This document shows positions 16,891 to 25,512 of a DNA stretch of 64,000 nt, in pieces. Made by a program: the position numbers and the translations under genes. Every line of letters starts with the position of its first letter. Within the stretch, counting starts at the first letter, position 1. The stretch spans positions 365,058 to 429,057 of the forward strand of contig NZ_MCHY01000009.1 of assembly GCF_003609605.1 (NCBI RefSeq), written 5' to 3'. The notes under the pieces were generated by a model. The model had not been told where the DNA came from, did no database searches, and saw only the letters and a list, made by a program, of their open reading frames with translations. The stretch comes from Ammoniphilus oxalaticus. Its GTDB lineage: Bacteria > Bacillota > Bacilli > Aneurinibacillales > RAOX-1.

Positions 16891-17598
16891 TCATTTTTCG
16901 ATTGAATAACGTTCTTTTAGTATAGCGGGAGTGAGAATGAATCGACCTTGCTTGTCGCGCGCTACTAACTTTTTAGAAATTAACTTTGTTACGACCCTAC
17001 TGACTGTCTCACGAGAAAGACCAACCATATTAGCCAAGTCTTTAATTTGAAATGGTGTTAGAAATAAAATCTGTTTGGTTGAAAGAGTAATCCCATGATC
17101 CTTTGATAGTTGGATCAGTAGCTTAACGATTTGTTCTTCAATCGTGTTTAGCATTTTATTTTCTAAACGGAATTGCATGTCATTAAGTTGATTTCCAATG
17201 ATCTTAAGCAAAGCAATACTCATCCGCGGGTATTTAATGAGCAGTTGTTCCAAATCGGCAATAGGAATCGTAAATATTTCAACATCCTCCTCAGCCACCG
17301 CGTTGGTTGAATAATGACAATGATCACTCAGAAAATGATCATAAGGAAAGGTTTTTGCGCGGGTATAGATTGAGAGAATTAAGTCCCTCCCTTTATCATC
17401 CACTTTATATATACGAACCCTTCCTTGGCAAAGAAAGAAAACACGGTCCAGTTGGTCACCTTGCCTATATAAATACGTGGTTTTTTTAACTGTTCGATAT
17501 AAACAACGGGATACAAGGTCTTCCTGTTCCTTCCTATTCAACTCCTTAAATAAAGGAAATAGATGCAAGTATTGTACAATAAATCTTCTGTTATCCAA
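16891..17598 (-). CDS. Crp/Fnr family transcription regulator
   Basis: This 235-residue regulator has a cNMP-binding-like beta-barrel (about 10-125), a dimerisation helix, and a winged HTH of the Crp type (DLANMVGLSRETVSRVVTKL). There is no N-terminal cysteine cluster, so it is not an iron-sulphur Fnr sensor. The effector is unknown. Three scattered cysteines (in SRCLY, FLCQG and DHCHY) could be redox or haem ligands, which is speculation. The TTG at 17598 follows GGGAGGGGTAACG. A perfect-core Fur box lies 19 bases upstream of the start, so this gene is probably iron-repressed and may help control the divergent haem-uptake operon. Confidence 0.88.
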   Translation of the reverse strand: MDNRRFIVQYLHLFPLFKELNRKEQEDLVSRCLYRTVKKTTYLYRQGDQLDRVFFLCQGRVRIYKVDDKGRDLILSIYTRAKTFPYDHFLSDHCHYSTNAVAEEDVEIFTIPIADLEQLLIKYPRMSIALLKIIGNQLNDMQFRLENKMLNTIEEQIVKLLIQLSKDHGITLSTKQILFLTPFQIKDLANMVGLSRETVSRVVTKLISKKLVARDKQGRFILTPAILKERYSIEK

Positions 17599-17616
17599 CG
17601 TTACCCCTCCCAATAA

Positions 17617-17631
17617 CGATAATCATTATCA
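17617..17631. promoter_or_regulatory. Fur box upstream of the Crp-family gene
   Basis: CGATAATCATTATCA matches the 7-1-7 consensus TGATAATNATTATCA at 14 of 15 positions counting the free centre base. Confidence 0.85.
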
Positions 17632-17740
17632 AATAAGTGCTAGAAAATTCGTGTAATTACAACCAATTTCACCAGATAATGTTAAATACGTGATTATAAT
17701 CACGCGGAGCGTCGAAAATACCATTTATAATGAGGTCACG

Positions 17741-17769
17741 TTGAGAACGCTTATCATTATCAATATAGG
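17741..17769 (+). promoter_or_regulatory. promoter with overlapping Fur-like site for the first haem-importer operon
   Basis: TTGAGA (17741-17746), a 17-base spacer and TATAGG form a plausible sigma-A promoter. The spacer contains CGCTTATCATTATCA (17748-17762), with a perfect right half (ATTATCA) and a degenerate left half of a Fur box. Confidence 0.55.
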
Positions 17770-17804
17770 ACAATTTAGAAAAAAAGACAAAGTCGGAATG
17801 GGGA

Positions 17805-18764
17805 ATGATGTTGAAAACAAAAATGATCATGCTGTGTTGGTTATTTGCAATTATTATTTCTGGTTGTTCAAGTCAAACGGTCAGCACGGAAGTAAAAACC
17901 GATCAAAATGGGGGAGTCATGATTACTGACCATGCCGAACGGACAGTGAAATTTAATGAGCCGCCTGAACGGATCGTTTCGCTTGCGCAAGGAGATTTGG
18001 AGATCGTATATCAACTTGGAGGAAATATTGTTGGACGTCCTACAGCGAGGATTCAACCGCTGAAAGAGTTAGCGGAAGTTGAACAAGTAGGAACCGCGCA
18101 CGACGTCGATTTCGAAAAGGTTGTAAGTCTGAAGCCAGACCTAGTCATTGGACATGCGGATTTAAATAGAAAGGATATTAGTACTGCGGAATCATTAGGG
18201 CTTAAGTTGTTTTTAACAAACGGAAATCAATTTGAACAAATTGTTGAGATGATTGATCAATACGGAACCATTTTGGAACGGAAAAATGAGGCGAGTCGTT
18301 TGATTGCTAACATTCAACAAAAAAGAGAGGCAATTGAGGCCGATCCGTTACCGAGGGAGATCAAGGCATTAATTGTTTATGGAACGACTGAATCATTTAT
18401 GGCTGCTTTACCGTCCTCGCTCTCAGGGAATTTACTCGATATCGCAGGCGGTCAAAATATTGCCGATGGGCTGCCAAAGGTTGAGCATTATCCAGATTAT
18501 GCCCAGCTTAGTATGGAGCACGTCATCGCAAAAGATCCCGATGTCATCTATTTCATCACACACGGTGAACCGGAAGCGGTGAAGGAAAAATTTGAACAAG
18601 AGCTTAGGGCCAATCCGGCATGGAGAGGTGTGAAAGCTTTTAAAAATGATCAGTTCATTTTCTTGCCATTTGAACTCTTTGGCTCAAGTCCCGGACCAAA
18701 GGTGGGAGAATCGCTTACATTCTTAAAAGAGAGCTTAGATCAAGTTGCGGTTAAAGGAGAGTAA
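17805..18764 (+). CDS. iron-complex/haem ABC transporter substrate-binding lipoprotein
   Basis: This 319-residue lipoprotein (signal ending IIISGCSS) has the two-lobe FecB/BtuF fold: RIVSLAQGDLEIVYQLGG near the start, VVSLKPDLVIGH in the first lobe, and DPDVIYFITHGEPEAV in the second. It opens a five-gene operon with a FecCD permease, an ATPase, a haem monooxygenase and a ferrochelatase-like enzyme. Haem or another tetrapyrrole is therefore the likely cargo, by context. The exact ligand residues cannot be read by eye. Confidence 0.88.
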   Translation: MMLKTKMIMLCWLFAIIISGCSSQTVSTEVKTDQNGGVMITDHAERTVKFNEPPERIVSLAQGDLEIVYQLGGNIVGRPTARIQPLKELAEVEQVGTAHDVDFEKVVSLKPDLVIGHADLNRKDISTAESLGLKLFLTNGNQFEQIVEMIDQYGTILERKNEASRLIANIQQKREAIEADPLPREIKALIVYGTTESFMAALPSSLSGNLLDIAGGQNIADGLPKVEHYPDYAQLSMEHVIAKDPDVIYFITHGEPEAVKEKFEQELRANPAWRGVKAFKNDQFIFLPFELFGSSPGPKVGESLTFLKESLDQVAVKGE

Positions 18765-18765
18765 T

Positions 18766-19806
18766 ATGGCGCAACGCGATAGTCAACTAACCATAACGCG
18801 AGTGGAAGACCCACGGCGTAAGAAGAGGATCGTTACGTTGCTTATTTTCTTGTTATTATGCAGTCTGTCGATCATTTACGGGATTATGGTCGGACCGGTC
18901 TCCATTCGACTCAGTGATATTTGGCAAGCATTTATTGCCTCGCCGAGTACGGTTGAAACGAGGATTGTGTGGGATCTACGGTTGCCTCGTTTGTTAACTG
19001 GCTTGTTGGTTGGTTCTTGTTTAGCTGTATCAGGGGCATTGTTACAAGGGGTCATGCGAAATCCGCTAGCGGATCCGGGAATTATTGGTGTATCCGCCGG
19101 CGCGGGGCTCGTCGCGGTGATTATGATGATTGTTTTCCCGGCATATACCCATTTAACTCCTTTTGGAGCGTTTATCGGAGCGTTGGCTGCTACATGTATG
19201 ATTTATTTCGTAGCTTGGAACGGCGGTGTGTCTCCACTGCGAATGATTTTAGCGGGAGTGGCAATTAACGCGTTGCTGGGGGCTTTAACTTCAACGGTCA
19301 TGATTTTATATAGCGATCGCGTTCAGGCTGTGCTTCCGTGGCTTGTTGGGGGTCTTGCGGGGAGGAGTTGGCCACATTTCTTTATCATCTTGCCCTATGC
19401 GGCGCTTGGATTGTTTCTATCCATTTTTGCGATCAAGCACGCCAATATTATGTTACTTGGGGATGAAGTGGCTCGGTTAGCGGGCAATAAAGTGGAGCGA
19501 AGCCGATTTTACCTCATTATTCTAGCGGCTTTGTTGGCGGGGGCAGCAGTAAGTGTAGCCGGATTAATTGGTTTTGTCGGACTGGTTGTGCCGCACTTTG
19601 TGCGATTAATCGTTGGCAATGACTACCGATATTTGTTGCCGATATCAGCAATTGCCGGCGCATTTTTAGTTGCGCTCGCGGATACTTCGGCAAGAAGTTG
19701 GTTTGATCCAATTGAACTTCCCGTTGGAATTTTATTAGCGGTCATTGGGGCGCCATTTTTTCTGTACTTATTGAGAGGAGGAAAACAGGGGTGGAAGATG
19801 TCTTAG
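18766..19806 (+). CDS. FecCD-type ABC permease
   Basis: This 346-residue permease has about ten membrane helices and the family motifs LRLPRLLTGLLVGSCLAVSG (about 66-85), MRNPLADPGIIGVSAGAGL and GLIGFVGLVVPHFVR. Unusually for the family it begins with a 25-residue charged cytoplasmic extension. The ATG at 18766 lies one base after the upstream stop, behind AAAGGAGAG. It overlaps the ATPase gene by 16 bases, indicating tight translational coupling. Confidence 0.93.
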   Translation: MAQRDSQLTITRVEDPRRKKRIVTLLIFLLLCSLSIIYGIMVGPVSIRLSDIWQAFIASPSTVETRIVWDLRLPRLLTGLLVGSCLAVSGALLQGVMRNPLADPGIIGVSAGAGLVAVIMMIVFPAYTHLTPFGAFIGALAATCMIYFVAWNGGVSPLRMILAGVAINALLGALTSTVMILYSDRVQAVLPWLVGGLAGRSWPHFFIILPYAALGLFLSIFAIKHANIMLLGDEVARLAGNKVERSRFYLIILAALLAGAAVSVAGLIGFVGLVVPHFVRLIVGNDYRYLLPISAIAGAFLVALADTSARSWFDPIELPVGILLAVIGAPFFLYLLRGGKQGWKMS

Positions 19807-20588
19807 TCGCAAACGATCTATCTTATCGGTATACGGATTCATATTGTATTAAAGACTTTTCCCTATCCATTCAAAAAGGGGAAATTGTAAGTATCGTCGG
19901 TTCAAACGGGTCAGGGAAATCAACCGTGTTACGTTTGCTCACCCGGCTTTTAAAGACAGAGAGCGGCGCTATTCTATTGGAAGGCCAGTCGATTAACCAA
20001 TTAACGGATAAACAATTTGCCAAGAAGATGACAATGTTGCCGCAAGTGTTAAATCATCAAGTGGAAATGACGGTGAGAGATTTAGTGTCGCATGGTCGTA
20101 ACCCGTATTTAAAGTGGTATGAGGTGGTTGATAACCAAACGAATTATATCGATTGGGCGTTATCGGTCACCCACTTAACGGCGCTGCAACATCGACCATT
20201 ATACGCATTGTCGGGCGGTGAGCGGCAACGGGCTTGGATTGCGATGTCAATTGCTCAAACGCCAAAGGTTTTAATTCTAGATGAACCGACTAGTTATTTA
20301 GACATCTCGCATCAGCTAGAAATTATGGAATTATTAAAAGAACTAAACGATTCTCTGGGGATGACTATTATTATGGTGCTGCATGACCTCAATCAAGCGG
20401 CTAGATACAGCGATCGAATCATTGCAATGAAAAATGGAAAGGTGGTGAGGCAAGGAAAACCTTGTGAGGTGTATGATCATGATTTTTTCGAAGAAGTTTT
20501 TTCTATAAAAGCTTCCATTCATTTCGACGGGGATAAACCGGTTTGCACCCCGATTGGATTAGCGCAAAGTCAACAAAAGAAAAATTAA
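19791..20588 (+). CDS. iron-complex/haem ABC transporter ATPase
   Basis: This 265-residue ATPase of the FepC/FhuC class has Walker A GSNGSGKST (about 37), Q-loop near MLPQ, signature LSGGERQRAW (about 141), Walker B VLILDEPTSYLDI and H-loop VLHDLNQAARY. It begins at a GTG inside the end of the permease gene, preceded by GAGAGGAGG. It is followed 14 bases later by the haem-monooxygenase gene. Confidence 0.93.
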   Translation: MEDVLVANDLSYRYTDSYCIKDFSLSIQKGEIVSIVGSNGSGKSTVLRLLTRLLKTESGAILLEGQSINQLTDKQFAKKMTMLPQVLNHQVEMTVRDLVSHGRNPYLKWYEVVDNQTNYIDWALSVTHLTALQHRPLYALSGGERQRAWIAMSIAQTPKVLILDEPTSYLDISHQLEIMELLKELNDSLGMTIIMVLHDLNQAARYSDRIIAMKNGKVVRQGKPCEVYDHDFFEEVFSIKASIHFDGDKPVCTPIGLAQSQQKKN

Positions 20589-20602
20589 ATGGAGTGATTA
20601 AG

Positions 20603-20932
20603 ATGTTTGTAATTTCTAATACGTTGAAAATAAAAAAGGGTTTTGAAGATCAATTTCTGGCTCGGTTCGAAATGTTAGGAAAGATTGAAGAATCACCTGG
20701 GTTCCTCATGTTAAATGTGCTGAAAACGAGAATGGAAGAAGAGTACGATGAGTTTACAATTTGGACAAAATGGCAATCAAGAGAAGCCCATGATGAATGG
20801 TCTAAGTCAGAATCTTTCCGTAAATCTCATGGAGGCGGCCGTTCTGAATATATTCTTGATTTTAAACTCGGGTTCTATGACGTTGTGTTAGAGAAATTAT
20901 CCGCGACCAAAGTTGTAAAAGATGTTAGCTAA
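20603..20932 (+). CDS. hmoA: IsdG/HmoA-type haem-degrading monooxygenase
   Basis: This 109-residue ABM-fold enzyme shows the IsdG catalytic triad at matching positions: Asn6 (VISNTL), Trp66 (AHDEWSK) and His76 (RKSHGG), against N7/W67/H77 in IsdG. It would open the haem ring and free iron in the cytoplasm. I chose the ATG at 20603 because GGAGTGATTAAG precedes it. It ends within a few bases of the ferrochelatase-like gene in the same operon, fitting a role right after haem import. Confidence 0.9.
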   Translation: MFVISNTLKIKKGFEDQFLARFEMLGKIEESPGFLMLNVLKTRMEEEYDEFTIWTKWQSREAHDEWSKSESFRKSHGGGRSEYILDFKLGFYDVVLEKLSATKVVKDVS

Positions 20933-20945
20933 AGGGGAAAACGCG

Positions 20946-21896
20946 ATGATTGGAATCATTTTGATGTCATATGGCGGACCTGAGCGGATCGATCAGGTTG
21001 AATCTTTTTTCACACAACTTCTGCAAGGCAGAAAACCGTCCGCCGAACAGGTTGAAGCGCTAACAAATCAATTTCGATCGCTTGGGACCGTGGATCCATT
21101 GCGGATGTACACGGAACGTCAAGCGCATATGCTGCAACAAGTATTACACAGAAATGGCGTTGCGAATGTAAAGGTGTATTTCGCTTACAAAAATGGAACG
21201 CCATTTATTGGAGAAACCATTGGAAGAATGTTAAAGGATAAAGTGAGCCAGATTGTTACCCTGCCTTTGAACCCATTTTACTCAAAGACAGGGGTCGGTT
21301 CTTACCAACGGGAAGTGGAAACTGAGCTGGAAAAGGCGAAAGCATCCACTCCAGTTTTTCATATCGAACGATGGTATCAACATGAGGGTTATGAGGAAGT
21401 GATGGTTAGACGGGTAAGTGAAGCATTGCAATGGTTGCCCCAAACAAGTTCGAGTAAACGGGCAACCATCGTGTTTACAACACATAGTTTACCTGGTTCA
21501 TCTGAACAGCATCAAGCGTACATAACTCAGTTATCAGAGTTAGCTCAACAAATCGCTAATAAATTGAATGTTCAAAATTGGCGAATGGCTTACCGCAGCG
21601 CAAGGCAAAAGCAAGGATGGCTAGGACCTGATATTAAGGATGTCATCTTTGAAGAAGCAACAAATGGACAAAATGGGCTTGTAGTTTGCGACCTTCTTTC
21701 TGTTTCAGAAAATGTAGAAGTGTTGCAAGAATTAAGAACGGAATGTCAAGAACACGCGAAAGATGCGGGGATTGAGTATGTCTGCGCCGATTTCCCCAAT
21801 GATTCAGCCGATTTTATGTTTGCTTTGGCGGATATTGTTGAAGCCAAATTGAAATTAATAGGGAGCCTCAAGGACCCGCAAAAGGTTGGAAAATAG
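20946..21896 (+). CDS. hemH: ferrochelatase-like protein in the haem-uptake operon
   Basis: This 316-residue class II chelatase begins MIGIILMSYGGPERIDQVESFF and has the conserved histidine region FTTHSLPGSSEQH (His about 180) and an acidic partner in SVSENVEVLQEL (about 259), where B. subtilis HemH has a Glu. Monoderm bacteria use it to insert iron into coproporphyrin III. Its position after a haem importer and haem monooxygenase, away from hemE/hemY, suggests a specialised paralogue, perhaps acting on imported porphyrin. Removal of iron in reverse is possible but unproven. The start follows AAAGGGGAAAACGCG. Confidence 0.85.
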   Translation: MIGIILMSYGGPERIDQVESFFTQLLQGRKPSAEQVEALTNQFRSLGTVDPLRMYTERQAHMLQQVLHRNGVANVKVYFAYKNGTPFIGETIGRMLKDKVSQIVTLPLNPFYSKTGVGSYQREVETELEKAKASTPVFHIERWYQHEGYEEVMVRRVSEALQWLPQTSSSKRATIVFTTHSLPGSSEQHQAYITQLSELAQQIANKLNVQNWRMAYRSARQKQGWLGPDIKDVIFEEATNGQNGLVVCDLLSVSENVEVLQELRTECQEHAKDAGIEYVCADFPNDSADFMFALADIVEAKLKLIGSLKDPQKVGK

Positions 21897-21904
21897 CTTC
21901 TAAA

Positions 21905-21942
21905 TGTGGTGATGGCACGATTGCGTCACCACAATGTTTTTC
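21905..21942 (+). terminator. terminator of the first haem operon
   Basis: TGTGGTGA pairs with TCACCACA, followed by ATGTTTTTC. Confidence 0.75.
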
Positions 21943-21949
21943 ATTAGGT

Positions 21950-21968
21950 GATAATGATAATCATTTAT
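21950..21968. promoter_or_regulatory. Fur box upstream of the NEAT/isd operon
   Basis: GATAATGATAATCATTTAT matches the classical 19-base Fur consensus GATAATGATAATCATTATC at 17 positions. It lies 15 bases before the isdC-like start. Confidence 0.9.
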
Positions 21969-21983
21969 TTTTAGGAGGAAGAG

Positions 21984-22658
21984 ATGAAGAAACAGTTGAC
22001 TGTATTAATGGCGATAGCCTTTATTTTTGTATTTTCAACTGCATATGGCGCCAATGCAGCCAATTTAGCGGATGGAACGTACACGATTAATTATACGATG
22101 TTAAAAGCGGAAAATGATTCCGCGTCAATGGCTAACGATTACTTTATCAAGCCGGCCGATTTGATCGTGAAGAATGGCGAGTTGGAATTGAGAGTGAAGG
22201 TAAAACAGAGCAAGTGGGTCAAGGCGCTCTCCACAAATTCGAATGGCAGCTTTTCTCCAGTTAACGTGATCAGCGAAGATCAAGCGGCCAATACAAGAGT
22301 GGTTCAATATAAAGTGAAAGACTTAGCTCAGCCACTGGCTACTTCGATGCATATACTCATTCCAGAGCAAGATTATGATTCGAAATATACGATTCGCCAA
22401 TCATTTCATCTAGATAGTTTACAGGCAGTGAATGTAGCAACGAAGGAACAAAGTCAGGCGAAGGAAAACTTGGTGACAGGCGCTCAAACACCAGTACAGC
22501 AAGGCTCCAACAACGTGGGGACGAAGTCAGGGGATGCTAACCCAGCTAACGTAGTCGACAACCCAAAAACGGGCGACGCTTCAAAGTTTGGCTTGCTTAT
22601 GACTTTCTTTCTATCATCCTTGCTAGTTATTTATAAACTTAACGCGCGAAAACATTAA
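21984..22658 (+). CDS. isdC: IsdC-like NEAT protein with NPKTG sortase-B signal
   Basis: This 224-residue surface protein has a signal peptide (cleavage after GANA), one NEAT domain (about 27-146) with the haem-ligand pattern YDSKY (Tyr131, Tyr135), a Gln/Asn-rich linker, and an NPKTG motif (193-197) followed by a hydrophobic segment and a basic tail. B. anthracis IsdC carries the same NPKTG motif and is anchored by sortase B; a sortase B gene closes this locus. It is the first gene after a strong Fur box. Confidence 0.93.
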   Translation: MKKQLTVLMAIAFIFVFSTAYGANAANLADGTYTINYTMLKAENDSASMANDYFIKPADLIVKNGELELRVKVKQSKWVKALSTNSNGSFSPVNVISEDQAANTRVVQYKVKDLAQPLATSMHILIPEQDYDSKYTIRQSFHLDSLQAVNVATKEQSQAKENLVTGAQTPVQQGSNNVGTKSGDANPANVVDNPKTGDASKFGLLMTFFLSSLLVIYKLNARKH

Positions 22659-22686
22659 TCTATACCGATCAAAGGAGATATAAAGG

Positions 22687-25437
22687 GTGAGAATGAAGAC
22701 GAAAAAAGTAACATCGATCATGCTGCTTGCTGTTTTATTGTTTACGACAATGATACCAACCTTTCCATCTATATCGGCAATTGAGCCGGATTTGCGGGAT
22801 GGTGAGTATACGATTGATTTTACATTCTTAAAGGATCAAACAGAAGAAGCTTCAGTTGTTAATGACTATGTTTATCAACCGGCTAACCTTGTCGTGGAAA
22901 ACGGGCAAATCGCGGTAGAGATGGATTTAAAGGATCAAGGTTGGATCCAATCTTTTGAAGTAAAAAATAAGCAAGGGTTTGCCGCTGCGGAAATAATCCG
23001 TGAGGATCGTGACGCCCTTCGTTTTTATGTGGATGATTTAACGAAGAAACTGAATGTTCGTACACAGGTGCGCGTAACGGGTATTCCTGGTTTTGAGTAT
23101 GACAATACATACAACGCGCAGATCGAATGGAATCTTGATCGTTTAACAGAAGTGAATGTGAGTGATCCAGAAGCTACGGAACCAGAAGAGGAAGATGAGG
23201 AATCTGAGGAACCAAACGTCTATGAGGATGGCGAATATACGATTCCGTTTCGGGCCTTACACGCAACCAAAGAAGCAGAATCTTCGATGAAGGACTGGTT
23301 GGTTAATCCGGCTAAGCTTGTCGTTAAAGATGGAAAGAATGAAGTATACATTACCGTTCAGGAAAAGCCAGGTCAGTATTTAACCGATATTCGACTGGAA
23401 AACAACGGCAAGATGGATTCTCAAGACATTATAAGTGTGGATGAAGCATCACTTCGACGTGTCATCAAGTTTGAAGTACCGAAACTTGGGACGATTAACG
23501 CTGAAGTAGATATGTTTGTAGAAAAGGCTAACTATCGAAACACGCAATCATTCAGAGTGGCTTTTGATACGGATGGGACCGAGCCGAGCGAGGATCCGAC
23601 AGAACCTGAACAGCCGACGGGCGAACAGGTGGATGTGACTGTGTGGAAAGATCGAACGAATGAACGATCTTCACTAGATAGCAATATAAAAAAACCAGTC
23701 TATTCCGAGGTGAAAGACGGTAAGAACTATATCACATTAACGCTGACGGATAGTAGTTCGGTCAAAGGATTTAAAACGGAACAGGCGAATGGTGAATTTG
23801 TTGAAGCGAGAGTGTTAAGCGAAGATGTGGAAGAGAATACGAAAGTGATTCAATTTGTCGTTCCAGATCTAACGAAAAAAGTAAACGCAAAACTTCATGT
23901 GTATATTCCAGCGATTGATTACGATAACGAGTACACGGTTCAACTGGAATTCAACACATCAGGGAAACCTGAGGAACCGATAGAGCCAGAGGACCCAAAA
24001 GACCCGGGCGTAAAACCAGGTAATCCTGGAACTAACCCAGGTTCAGGAGGGGGCGGTGGACCAGTCGGCGCGAAACGGTCATCCATTAATTTAACGATTT
24101 TACAAGCGGGATCAGGGGACGTGTCTGTGATGAATGGATATGTTCAAAATCCAGCCACCTTAATCGAAGAAAAGGGAAAGAACTATATCGAACTTACTCT
24201 TAAAAGTAGTAACTGGATTCAAGCGTTTAAAACACAACAATCAGGCGGGTACGTTGATGCGACAGTAGTAAGCAACGATGGGGATCGACGGGTTGTTCGA
24301 TTTGAAGTAGAGGATTTATCAAAAAAGTTAAATGCGACTACGCGGGTATATATCCCAGCTAGTGAGTTCCCAGGCGGTGTTGCTTATGATAACGAATATA
24401 GCGTTCAGATCGAATTTAATCGATTGGAAACAAATTCGCCTACGCCTCCAGGAGCAGGCGGGATGATCGATTCCAAAGCGAAAATCAGTGGGTCAAGCGG
24501 TGGGAAGTTTGAAGCGGATGGGTTGACGATCACGTTCCCAGCCGGTTCATTTTCGGGTGATTTCAACGTCACCGCGAAGAAAGTATCGGATGTAGATCAG
24601 CTTGCGTTACCTAAAAACATGAGTTATGTCAGTGATGTGCTAGAGATTGAAAAGGACCAGATGGGAGACTTCACAAAGCCGATGACGATGACGTTTGCCT
24701 TTGATCCTAATAAGGTAAATGATCAAGCGCAAAGATTAGGAATCTACTGGCTGAATGAAGAAACGAAGGAGTGGATCAAGCTTGACCAGATCAAAGTTGA
24801 TCTCAAAAAAGGGGAAATTAGCGGTGAGATTGATCATTTCACAAAATTCGCGGTATTAGCGGTTGACGCGTCAAAAGAAGAAGTTGAATTGGAAGTAGAA
24901 GCGGAGGAAGAGGAAGAGATCTTCTTTACGGATGTGAACGGCCATTGGGCGAAACAATCCATCTATACGCTTGCTGAACAGGGCGCGTTAAAGGGATATC
25001 CCGACGGTCGTTTTAAACCAAACTATTCAATTACAAGAGCGGAGTTTACGACAGCTTTAGTCAAGGCGATGGGGCTCGATGTGATTCAAGGAACAAAGTT
25101 CATTGACACGAAAGATCATTGGGCGAATGACTATATTATGACAGCTGAAGTGCACGGCATTGTTAATGGGTACAATGAGAACTATTTTGGCCCGAATGAT
25201 TCCGTGACACGTGAGCAGATGGCGCAGATGATCGTATGGGCAAAGCAAATCAAGTCTACCGAAGGTCATGCAATCTCGTTCCAGGATGCGCATCAGATTG
25301 CTAGTTGGGCGCATGATGCAGTGAATAAGGTAGTTGCTGAAGGGATTATGAGCGGCTACCCAAATCAAACATTTCAACCAAAAGGACAAGCAACGAGAGC
25401 AGAAGCAGCAACGGTAATTGTAAAGGCATTACATTAA
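22687..25437 (+). CDS. S-layer-anchored haem-capture protein with four NEAT and three SLH domains
   Basis: This 916-residue exported protein has a signal peptide (ending ISAI), NEAT1 (about 36-155), NEAT2 (about 180-295), NEAT3 (about 313-425), a Pro/Gly linker, NEAT4 (about 458-580), a ZU5-like beta domain (about 600-730), an acidic spacer, and three SLH repeats (about 746-916). NEAT1, 3 and 4 keep the YDNxY haem tyrosine pair; NEAT2 has YRNTQ and so lacks the second tyrosine. Such proteins strip haem from host or environmental haemoproteins and pass it to IsdC-type proteins. The GTG start at 22687 is 8 bases after AAAGGAG. Confidence 0.93.
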   Translation: MRMKTKKVTSIMLLAVLLFTTMIPTFPSISAIEPDLRDGEYTIDFTFLKDQTEEASVVNDYVYQPANLVVENGQIAVEMDLKDQGWIQSFEVKNKQGFAAAEIIREDRDALRFYVDDLTKKLNVRTQVRVTGIPGFEYDNTYNAQIEWNLDRLTEVNVSDPEATEPEEEDEESEEPNVYEDGEYTIPFRALHATKEAESSMKDWLVNPAKLVVKDGKNEVYITVQEKPGQYLTDIRLENNGKMDSQDIISVDEASLRRVIKFEVPKLGTINAEVDMFVEKANYRNTQSFRVAFDTDGTEPSEDPTEPEQPTGEQVDVTVWKDRTNERSSLDSNIKKPVYSEVKDGKNYITLTLTDSSSVKGFKTEQANGEFVEARVLSEDVEENTKVIQFVVPDLTKKVNAKLHVYIPAIDYDNEYTVQLEFNTSGKPEEPIEPEDPKDPGVKPGNPGTNPGSGGGGGPVGAKRSSINLTILQAGSGDVSVMNGYVQNPATLIEEKGKNYIELTLKSSNWIQAFKTQQSGGYVDATVVSNDGDRRVVRFEVEDLSKKLNATTRVYIPASEFPGGVAYDNEYSVQIEFNRLETNSPTPPGAGGMIDSKAKISGSSGGKFEADGLTITFPAGSFSGDFNVTAKKVSDVDQLALPKNMSYVSDVLEIEKDQMGDFTKPMTMTFAFDPNKVNDQAQRLGIYWLNEETKEWIKLDQIKVDLKKGEISGEIDHFTKFAVLAVDASKEEVELEVEAEEEEEIFFTDVNGHWAKQSIYTLAEQGALKGYPDGRFKPNYSITRAEFTTALVKAMGLDVIQGTKFIDTKDHWANDYIMTAEVHGIVNGYNENYFGPNDSVTREQMAQMIVWAKQIKSTEGHAISFQDAHQIASWAHDAVNKVVAEGIMSGYPNQTFQPKGQATRAEAATVIVKALH

Positions 25438-25446
25438 CAAAAATAA

Positions 25447-25482
25447 GAGGATGGTTCGCGAACAAGGCCATCCTCTCTACCA
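25447..25482 (+). terminator. hairpin after the NEAT-SLH gene
   Basis: GAGGATGG pairs with CCATCCTC over a 13-base loop. The T-tract is weak (TCTACCATTTTT), so read-through into the next isd gene is likely. Confidence 0.55.
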
Positions 25483-25512
25483 TTTTTAATACAGTACAAG
25501 GGGAGATTATTT

